From Fidelibacterota bacterium (GTDB lineage: Bacteria > Fidelibacterota > Fidelibacteria > Fidelibacterales > Fidelibacteraceae), in the NCBI GenBank assembly GCA_030629925.1, contig DAOVOB010000011.1, positions 1-13,691 on the forward strand: 13,691 nt of DNA, read 5' to 3'. The notes under the pieces are model-generated. The model did no database searches and was not told the origin of the DNA. It saw nothing but the letters and a program-made list of their open reading frames with translations. Both the position numbers and the translations under genes were made by a program. This document shows, piece after piece, positions 7,107 through 12,054 of this stretch (within the stretch, counting starts at the first letter, position 1; each line of letters opens with the position of its first letter).

Positions 7107-8909
7107 TTAATTATTATAGAGTTCTTCGATTTCAAGATCATATTTGTTGATGATCTCATTTCGTTTGATCTTCATGCTTGCTGTCAGCTCACCTGTTTCG
7201 ATAGTGAAGGGCTGAGGCGCAATGAAGAAATATTTTATTTGTTCATAGCCAGCAAGATCGCCCTGTGCAGCTGCCAGTTCATCTTTGATCAGTTTGTCAA
7301 CATCCTTGGAAGTAGCTACGTCTTCATAAGTAGAAAATTCAAGGGGAGGATTTTGCTTTTTACCCCATTTTGCAATGATCTCAAAAGATGGTACCAAGAT
7401 GGCTACCAGAAATTTTTGACGATCACCTATGACAACTGCTTGTTCAATAAAATTTGAAGAACAGAGTTCTCGTTCAACACCTGCAGGTGCAATATTTTTA
7501 CCACCGGAAGTGACAATAAGATTTTTTTTACGGTCCGTGATCTTTAGATTGCCATCTTCATCAATAAATCCGATATCACCTGTATGGAACCAGCCATCTT
7601 TATCTATGGCTTCAGCTGTTTCAACCGGGCTTTTGTAATAACCTCTCATCATGTTAGGACCCTTTAACAGGATCTCACCATCGGCTGCGATCCTGGTCTG
7701 AACATCGGGAAGAGCTTTGCCAACAGTACCAAATACTAAATGATCATTTATGTTTGCATGGGTAACCGGACTCATTTCAGTTAGACCGTAGCCCTCCAAA
7801 ACACGTATCCCGGCCATAAGAAAGAATTCTCCGACCTCTGGGGCTAGGGGTGCACCACCGCTGACACAGCGGCTGAACTCACCACCAAATACAGCAGCAA
7901 TTTTACTGAATACCAGTTTTTTAGCCAATGAATATTTAAAACCTAAGGGGCCCAAAGGAGTTTTATTATCCTTTAGATATTTGACTGCGGTTTTATGCCC
8001 AACATGCTGTGCCCAATTGAAGATCTCTTGCTTTACCTTGGGTCCGGCAAGCACTTGTTCTATCACCGTGGAATATATTTTTTCCAGGAGACGTGGAACG
8101 GTGGTCATAAAATGAGGTTTTACTTCCTTTAGGTTATCCGGTACTTTTGCAATGCTTTCTGCAAAATAGATCTCTGCACCGATCCAAAAACTGAAGAGAG
8201 ATGTAACGCGCTCAAAGGTATGACTTAAAGGTAAAAATGAAAGCCAACGCTTATTGCTTTTAAACTTTTCATGCTCTTGGGTCTGCTGGACATTTGCGGC
8301 AACATTAAATTGCGTCAAAAGCACGCCCTTGGGATCGCCGGATGTTCCCGAAGTATAGATAATACTCCATAGATCATCAGGTTTTACCTTAGCACTTATG
8401 TCTTCCATGCTTACTTCAGAAGCTTTTCGAGTTTCTTTTCCGGCCTTTATAAGATCCTCTATAGAAATTACCCAATCTTCATTATGTTTAACCTTTTCCA
8501 GAAGAATAGCATATTTCAGGGATTTGATCTTTGATTTCAATGGGATCAGTTTTTTAAGCTGTTCCTCATTGCTGACGACCACTACCTTACATTCAGCATG
8601 ATTGAGAATATACTCGATCTGCTTTGGAATAGATGTTTGATATACCGGGACTGAAACAAAATTAAAATGTGAACAAGTCCAATCAAAAAAGCACCATTCC
8701 GGGCGATTTTCCGATAAGATCCCGACTTTGTCTTGCTCTTTAATACCCAGTGACTGCAAACCAAAACCAAGATCGGGAAGCATATCATAAACTTCCTGAT
8801 AAGTATGGCTTTTCCATTCGTCACCGACTTTATAATTATAAAGTTTTAAGTCCGGTCTTTTGGCCAATGCATCCGAATAAATTTCGGGCATGGTTTTGAT
8901 GTAATTCAA
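7107..8909 (-). CDS. Long-chain acyl-CoA synthetase (AMP-forming), paralogue 2; start codon uncertain
   Basis: This ~600-aa acyl-CoA ligase has all family motifs: IIYTSGTSGDPKG (183-195), GYGLTEMSP (373-381), FHTGD (441-445), DRKKNLIVTSGGKNIAP (459-475) and A10 Lys580 in ASMKIKR. It is closer to paralogue 3 than to paralogue 1, sharing the KTMPE start region and the LYNN end. The coordinate given uses TTG at 8909, the only ordinary start near the conserved N-terminus, but its AGGAG lies 18 nt away. Aligned with its neighbours (MNYQLDYLKTMPE and MKLSLNYLETIPD), the sequence here is ISYSLNYIKTMPE. The codon matching their ATG is ATC at 8921-8919, 6 nt after AGGAG (8928-8932). Real initiation is probably at ATC or the adjacent ATT. 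The gap to paralogue 3's stop would then be 25 bp, equal to the next gap in the cluster. Confidence 0.9.
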   Translation of the reverse strand: MNYIKTMPEIYSDALAKRPDLKLYNYKVGDEWKSHTYQEVYDMLPDLGFGLQSLGIKEQDKVGILSENRPEWCFFDWTCSHFNFVSVPVYQTSIPKQIEYILNHAECKVVVVSNEEQLKKLIPLKSKIKSLKYAILLEKVKHNEDWVISIEDLIKAGKETRKASEVSMEDISAKVKPDDLWSIIYTSGTSGDPKGVLLTQFNVAANVQQTQEHEKFKSNKRWLSFLPLSHTFERVTSLFSFWIGAEIYFAESIAKVPDNLKEVKPHFMTTVPRLLEKIYSTVIEQVLAGPKVKQEIFNWAQHVGHKTAVKYLKDNKTPLGPLGFKYSLAKKLVFSKIAAVFGGEFSRCVSGGAPLAPEVGEFFLMAGIRVLEGYGLTEMSPVTHANINDHLVFGTVGKALPDVQTRIAADGEILLKGPNMMRGYYKSPVETAEAIDKDGWFHTGDIGFIDEDGNLKITDRKKNLIVTSGGKNIAPAGVERELCSSNFIEQAVVIGDRQKFLVAILVPSFEIIAKWGKKQNPPLEFSTYEDVATSKDVDKLIKDELAAAQGDLAGYEQIKYFFIAPQPFTIETGELTASMKIKRNEIINKYDLEIEELYNN

Positions 8910-8946
8910 TGAATAGCTGATAATAGACTCCTGTGTATTGGGCTAT

Positions 8947-10761
8947 TTAGTTATTGTAAAGTTTTTCGATCTCTTTACTGTATTTTTCAATAATATGTTT
9001 CCGTTTGATCTTCATGCTGGCCGTCAGTTCACCGGTTTCAATGGCAAAGGGCTGCGGCGCAATAAAGAAATACTTGATCTGCTCGTATCGTGCCAGATCT
9101 TGCTGATGGGCTTCAAGTTCTTCAGTGATCAGTTTTTCAACGGCTTTAGACTTAGAAACATCTTCATATGTGGCTAATTCAATTGGAGGATCTTGCAGTT
9201 TACCCCATTTTGCAAAGATATCCGATGTCGGGACAAGAATAGCTACAAGATACTTTCTACGGTCACCGACGATGACAGCCTGATCAATAAATTTAGAGGA
9301 ACAGATCTCGCGTTCAACCGCTGCGGGTGCAATGTTTTTACCACCGGCGGTTACGATAATGTTTTTCTTTCGATCAGTTATTTTTAAGAAACCCTCTTCA
9401 TCTACAAACCCGATATCACCGGTATGGAACCAACCGTCTTTATCGATGGCTTCCGCTGTTTCTTCGGGATTATTAAAATATTGTTTCATGCGGTTCGGTC
9501 CGTTTAGCAGGATCTCACCATCTTCAGCGATCTTAGTGATAACATCGGGAAGTGCCTTACCTACCGTGCCCCATTTAATATGATCAACTGTATTAACATG
9601 GGTTACGGGACTCATTTCAGTCAGTCCGTAACCTTCAATGATACTGATACCGGCTGCCATGATAAATTCACCGACTTCTTCCGATAAGGGAGCACCACCA
9701 CTGACACATTGAATAAATTCGCCGCCGAAAATATTACCGATCTTATTGAATACCAGTTTTTTTGCCAAGGCATAGCGGCCGGCAATTAAGCCTTTAGGTT
9801 TCTTGTTGAATGAAAGATATTTTGAAACCACATCATGACCAACATTCTGTGCCCAACGGAAGATATTTTGTTTAATGGGTGAACCGACTGCGACTTGCTC
9901 CTGAATGGCTGCATAAACTTTTTCAAGAAGACGGGGAGCCGTGGTCATATATTGCGGCTGTACCTCTTTGAGGTTTTCGGCAACTTTGGCAATGCTCTCT
10001 GCAAAATATATTTCTGCACCGATCCAGGTGCTGAATGATGATGTTACTCGTTCAAAACTATGACTAAGAGGTAAAAAAGATAGCCATTTTTTATCTTTTT
10101 TAAATCCAAGAGCTGCTTGCGATTGCTGTACATTCGAAGCCATATTGAATTGTGAGATCATAACACCTTTGGGGTCTCCCGATGTTCCGGAAGTATAAAT
10201 GATACTGTAAAGATCTTCGGGTTTGACTTGGGCTGCAATTTCTTGCATAGAGATTTTCGATTCTTCCTTGGCAACATCGCCTTTCTTTAAAAAATCTTCC
10301 CAGGAAATGATCCACTTATCATCAAATTTTTCATCATTCAGGATAATCATATATTTCAATGTCTTTAAGGCACTTTTTATCGCAATAACCTTATCTGCCT
10401 GTTCTTTAGAACTGACGATTAAGACCTTTATTTCGGCATGATTGAGAATGAACTCGATCTGTTTGGGAATACAGGTATGATAGACAGGGACCGATGTGAA
10501 ATTGAAATGAGCACAAGCCCAATCGGTCATATTCCATTCCGGTCGGTTTTCCGATAGAAGCCCAACACAGTCATTTTGTTTTAAGCCAAGGGCATAAAAA
10601 CCAAATCCGATCCGTGGGATAGTGTCATTAACATCTTGGTAAGTAAAGCTTACCCACTTATTATTTCGTTTTACATTTAATAGTTTTCGGTCAGTTCCTC
10701 CGAGTAGAGCATCGGCAAAAACTTCAGGCATCGTTTTAAGATAATCTAATTGGTAGTTCAT
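8947..10761 (-). CDS. Long-chain acyl-CoA synthetase (AMP-forming), paralogue 3 (first gene of the cluster)
   Basis: This 604-aa acyl-CoA ligase is the first gene of the tandem trio. Its motifs are IIYTSGTSGDPKG (187-199), GYGLTEMSP (377-385), FHTGD (445-449), DRKKNIIVTAGGKNIAP (463-479) and A10 Lys584 in ASMKIKR. The ATG at 10761 has AGGAGG 6 nt upstream. The leader ATACACACACAGGAG resembles CCAATACACAGGAG found before both other paralogues, so the copies were duplicated with their translation leaders. No dehydrogenase, thioesterase or acyltransferase gene is adjacent, so the pathway served (beta-oxidation, scavenging for phospholipid, or modification of another product) is open. Confidence 0.94.
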   Translation of the reverse strand: MNYQLDYLKTMPEVFADALLGGTDRKLLNVKRNNKWVSFTYQDVNDTIPRIGFGFYALGLKQNDCVGLLSENRPEWNMTDWACAHFNFTSVPVYHTCIPKQIEFILNHAEIKVLIVSSKEQADKVIAIKSALKTLKYMIILNDEKFDDKWIISWEDFLKKGDVAKEESKISMQEIAAQVKPEDLYSIIYTSGTSGDPKGVMISQFNMASNVQQSQAALGFKKDKKWLSFLPLSHSFERVTSSFSTWIGAEIYFAESIAKVAENLKEVQPQYMTTAPRLLEKVYAAIQEQVAVGSPIKQNIFRWAQNVGHDVVSKYLSFNKKPKGLIAGRYALAKKLVFNKIGNIFGGEFIQCVSGGAPLSEEVGEFIMAAGISIIEGYGLTEMSPVTHVNTVDHIKWGTVGKALPDVITKIAEDGEILLNGPNRMKQYFNNPEETAEAIDKDGWFHTGDIGFVDEEGFLKITDRKKNIIVTAGGKNIAPAAVEREICSSKFIDQAVIVGDRRKYLVAILVPTSDIFAKWGKLQDPPIELATYEDVSKSKAVEKLITEELEAHQQDLARYEQIKYFFIAPQPFAIETGELTASMKIKRKHIIEKYSKEIEKLYNN

Positions 10762-10789
10762 TAGGCTCCTCCTGTGTGTGTATCATATA

Positions 10790-10817
10790 AGAATACGATA
10801 AGAGTATAGAAAAACAA
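10790..10817 (-). promoter_or_regulatory. Candidate sigma70-type promoter for the acyl-CoA synthetase cluster
   Basis: On the minus strand TTGTTT (10812-10817) and TATTCT (10790-10795) are separated by 16 nt and lie about 30 bp before the start of the first synthetase. The match to consensus is only moderate and the region is AT-rich, so the call is tentative. Confidence 0.3.
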
Positions 10818-10832
10818 AGGAAAAATAAGATC

Positions 10833-10866
10833 GTGAAGCGTGACTCGTAACGCGTAACGCGTACGT
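10833..10866 (+). repeat. GTAACGCGT-type repeat, copy B
   Basis: This stretch contains ACTCGTAACGCGTAACGCGT with flanking GTGAAGCGTG. The core ACTCGTAACGCGT matches the inverted copy at 5235-5259. The unit TAACGCG occurs twice in tandem here. Confidence 0.5.
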
Positions 10867-10884
10867 GAAAGGTAAGACCCCCCC

Positions 10885-10907
10885 CCTCGCTGAAGCTACG
10901 GAGGGCA
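10885..10907. repeat. REP-like palindrome with CGCTGAAGC core
   Basis: CCCTCGCTGAAGCTACGGAGGG-like text forms CCCTC/GAGGG arms. The core CGCTGAAGC is shared with the CCCTCT...AGAGGG palindrome at 5119-5144, so the two probably belong to one small palindromic repeat family. A run of C precedes it. Confidence 0.45.
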
Positions 10908-10991
10908 GGCGTGAGACGACGTGAGGTGCTAATTGTGTGTCTAAAAACATAAAGTGCAAGACCCTCCTACAATTTGTTTTCGGTATTGTAA

Positions 10992-11011
10992 GGGACGGTC
11001 GCGACCGTCCC
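10992..11011. repeat. Perfect 20-bp palindrome GGGACGGTCGCGACCGTCCC
   Basis: The sequence is exactly self-complementary over 20 bp with no loop, and GC-rich in an AT-rich spacer. It could be a dispersed palindromic repeat or a binding site for a dimeric protein. No T-run follows on either strand, so it is not a standard terminator. Confidence 0.6.
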
Positions 11012-11038
11012 AAGCCACAAGATATTTTCACAAAGATA

Positions 11039-11084
11039 AAAAAATGCAAAAAGTGAATAAAATATATTGACTAATTATGCTTAT
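11039..11084 (+). repeat. 46-bp direct repeat, copy 1 (decayed tRNA-Asp promoter region)
   Basis: This block is identical over 46 bp to 11649-11694, 610 bp downstream, which precedes the functional tRNA-Asp. It carries the same -35 TTGACT. After the shared block the sequence diverges, and the -10 position holds ATTAAT instead of TATAAT, so the promoter here is probably weak or dead. Confidence 0.85.
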
Positions 11085-11110
11085 AAGTGATTAATAAAGT
11101 GCTTATTTTT

Positions 11111-11194
11111 GGGATAGTTGTTCAGTTAAATAGAGCATAGGCATATAATGCCGGAAGTTGTCCCGACATAGACCGGGAACTCTCGCCTGTCCCG
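11111..11194 (+). pseudogene. Degenerate tRNA-Asp copy
   Basis: Following the duplicated promoter block is a tRNA-like sequence. The 5' half (GGGATAGTTGTTCAGTTA... to about 11142) matches the functional tRNA-Asp at 21 of 32 positions without gaps. The acceptor strands GGGATAG and CTGTCCC still pair, and so does the D stem (GTTC/GAGC). The anticodon region is altered (GGCATATAATGCC), and the T-arm is replaced by a different hairpin (TCCCG-ACATAGAC-CGGGA) lacking the TTCGA loop. It is unlikely to be a working tRNA. The replaced T-arm is shared with the fragment at 11522-11572. Confidence 0.65.
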
Positions 11195-11275
11195 CGATTA
11201 AGAGCTTTTAAAATGAATTCTTTTCAATTAATAATCATTAGGTTATTTTAAATTAGAGGACTAGAAAGGGACGAA

Positions 11276-11521
11276 ATGTATTATACTTATATCATATACT
11301 CAGAAAGTAAAGATCGATATTATGTTGGTTATACCGCAGATTTAGGTTTGCGTTTGGAAAAACATAATAGTGAAAATAGCAAATCAACTAAATCTGGAGT
11401 GCCTTGGGAGATGGTATATTATGAGGGATATAAATTAAAAACAGAAGCTATGGCACGAGAACGAGCGATAAAGAAAAAGAAATCCAGAAAGTATATTGAG
11501 TGGTTAATAAATAGGAAATAA
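11276..11521 (+). CDS. Small GIY-YIG nuclease-family protein
   Basis: This 81-aa protein consists of a single GIY-YIG domain of the YhbQ/COG2827 type. The GIY element is YTYIIYS (3-9), the YIG element is YYVGYT (15-20), the catalytic arginine is in LGLRLEKHN (Arg26, His30), and a helix with TEAMARERAIKKKKSRKYIEW supplies the metal-binding glutamate (probably Glu62). GIY-YIG enzymes cut DNA using one metal ion; this family includes homing nucleases and repair proteins. AAAGGG lies 6 nt before the ATG. The gene is AT-rich. It sits between a degenerate tRNA-Asp copy upstream and a tRNA-Asp 3' fragment that starts immediately after its TAA stop, which suggests a tRNA-associated mobile element. 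Nuclease activity and target are inferred. Confidence 0.88.
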   Translation: MYYTYIIYSESKDRYYVGYTADLGLRLEKHNSENSKSTKSGVPWEMVYYEGYKLKTEAMARERAIKKKKSRKYIEWLINRK

Positions 11522-11572
11522 TGCCACGCCGGAAGTTGTTCCGACATAGGTCGGGAACTCTCGTCTGTCCTG
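11522..11572 (+). pseudogene. tRNA-Asp 3'-half fragment abutting the GIY-YIG stop codon
   Basis: Directly after the TAA stop the sequence TGCCACGCCGGAAGTTG matches the anticodon loop, 3' anticodon stem and variable region of tRNA-Asp (TGTCACGCCGGAAGTTG) with one change. The T-arm region is then replaced by a GTTCCGAC-ATAG-GTCGGGAAC-like hairpin, followed by CTCTCGTCTGTCC, matching the tRNA 3' end. The degenerate copy at 11111-11194 has the same replaced arm. Confidence 0.7.
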
Positions 11573-11603
11573 CGTAGTTAAGGCGAAGCCTAACGAAGTA
11601 GGA
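11568..11603. repeat. REP-like palindrome next to the tRNA fragment
   Basis: TCCTGCGTAGTTAAGGC and GCCTAACGAAGTAGGA pair around a GAA loop with a single bulge and imperfect outer stem. It is followed by TCAGTCCC (11604-11611), which matches the 3' acceptor strand of the functional tRNA-Asp. Confidence 0.5.
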
Positions 11604-11648
11604 TCAGTCCCATTTGACATCAAAATATCTAAATAGAGTAAAAAATGT

Positions 11649-11694
11649 AAAAAATGCAAAAAGTGAATAAAATATATTGACTAATTATGCTTAT
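11649..11694 (+). repeat. 46-bp direct repeat, copy 2 (functional tRNA-Asp promoter region)
   Basis: This block is identical to 11039-11084. The two define a 610-bp unit containing the degenerate tRNA copy, the GIY-YIG gene and the tRNA 3' fragment. Confidence 0.88.
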
Positions 11695-11705
11695 CGCCGT
11701 ATAAT
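11677..11705 (+). promoter_or_regulatory. Sigma70-type promoter of tRNA-Asp
   Basis: TTGACT (11677-11682) and TATAAT (11700-11705) are separated by exactly 17 nt, and the tRNA begins 16 nt after the -10 box. This is a near-consensus promoter. The -35 box lies in the 46-bp repeat, but the -10 box is outside it. Confidence 0.88.
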
Positions 11706-11721
11706 AACGGGCTTATTAACT

Positions 11722-11795
11722 GGGGCTGTAGTTCAACTGGTTAGAGCACCGGCCTGTCACGCCGGAAGTTGCGAGTTCGACTCTCGTCAGTCCCG
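11722..11795 (+). tRNA. tRNA-Asp (GUC)
   Basis: A complete cloverleaf can be folded: acceptor GGGGCTG/CAGTCCC (one G-U), D arm GTTC-AACTGGTTA-GAGC, anticodon arm CCGGC-CTGTCAC-GCCGG with anticodon GTC, 5-nt variable loop AAGTT, T arm GCGAG-TTCGACT-CTCGT, and discriminator G at 11795. The anticodon and the G73 discriminator fit aspartate. The 3' CCA is not encoded (GCAAAA follows), so it would be added by nucleotidyltransferase. Confidence 0.97.
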
Positions 11796-11797
11796 CA

Positions 11798-11829
11798 AAA
11801 GAGTTCACATGGTGAACTCTTTGCTTTTT
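11798..11829 (+). terminator. Intrinsic terminator of tRNA-Asp
   Basis: AAAGAGTTCAC (11798-11808) pairs perfectly with GTGAACTCTTT (11812-11822) across a 3-nt loop, and GCTTTTT follows. It begins two bases after the mature tRNA end, so the transcript is probably monocistronic. Confidence 0.88.
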
Positions 11830-11860
11830 CAGGAAGAAAAAGCTGGAGGGGGAGAAGAAT

Positions 11861-11893
11861 AATTGACAATTGAAAAAGGACAATTGACAATTA
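11861..11893 (+). repeat. AATTGACAATTGACAAAGG-type dispersed repeat, copy 3
   Basis: It reads AATTGACAATTGAAAAAGG and then ACAATTGACAATT. This is the best match to the copy inside nth (3834-3867, minus strand). It lies in the spacer between the tRNA terminator and the GLUG protein gene. Confidence 0.72.
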
Positions 11894-11895
11894 AC

Positions 11896-11931
11896 TTCGA
11901 ATGTTCGAATGTTCGAATGTTCGAATGTTCG
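11896..11931. repeat. 8-bp tandem repeat (TTCGAATG x 4.5)
   Basis: Four perfect head-to-tail copies of TTCGAATG plus a half copy (TTCG). Each unit contains the palindrome TTCGAA. There are no spacers, so it is not a CRISPR. It lies about 125 bp before the GLUG protein start and could vary in copy number by slippage. Confidence 0.9.
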
Positions 11932-11999
11932 GTGTTCTGAGTTCAAGGAGGATCTCTGTGTTGTCACGATTCAAAGTTCTCTCCTTGCTATTGATAAAA

Positions 12000-12005
12000 T
12001 ATAAT
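12000..12005 (+). promoter_or_regulatory. Candidate -10 box for the GLUG protein gene
   Basis: TATAAT matches the consensus -10 and is about 50 bp before the start codon. The sequence 17 nt upstream (TTCTCT) is a poor -35, so the promoter is only a candidate. Confidence 0.33.
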
Positions 12006-12054
12006 CCTATTATTCTATGTACATTTGCACATTACACAGGGCGGTTAAAGGAAA

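Larger units (their letters stand above)
10762..11275. other. Divergent intergenic region between the minus-strand cluster and the GIY-YIG gene
   Basis: These 514 bp contain no protein gene that I can support. They hold a candidate promoter for the synthetase cluster, a GTAACGCG repeat (10833-10866), a CCCTCGCTGAAGCTACGGAGGG-like palindrome (about 10885-10907), the perfect palindrome at 10992-11011, the tRNA-Asp promoter-like block at 11039-11084, and a degenerate tRNA-Asp copy (11111-11194). The GIY-YIG ribosome binding site (AAAGGG) lies just before 11276. Confidence 0.65.

Noticed and set aside
7082..7159. N-terminal extension of acyl-CoA synthetase paralogue 1
   Set aside because: It would run into the end of paralogue 2, while ATG 7081 has AGGAGG at 4 nt and aligns with the paralogues' starts.
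7092..7457. Plus-strand open frame of 121 codons
   Set aside because: It is antisense to the 3' end of paralogue 2; the same antisense frame recurs over paralogue 3 simply because the genes are homologous.
10783..11049. Minus-strand open frame of 88 codons in the divergent region
   Set aside because: It translates repeats and palindromes, has no ribosome binding site and no family resemblance.
11111..11194. Functional second tRNA
   Set aside because: It lacks a TTCGA T-loop, its anticodon arm is mismatched, and its -10 box is decayed.
11896..11931. CRISPR array
   Set aside because: Units are 8 bp and contiguous, with no spacers and no cas genes nearby.
11677..11967. Open frames across the tRNA-Asp gene on both strands
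   Set aside because: They read through a complete tRNA, its promoter and terminator, and the tandem repeat.
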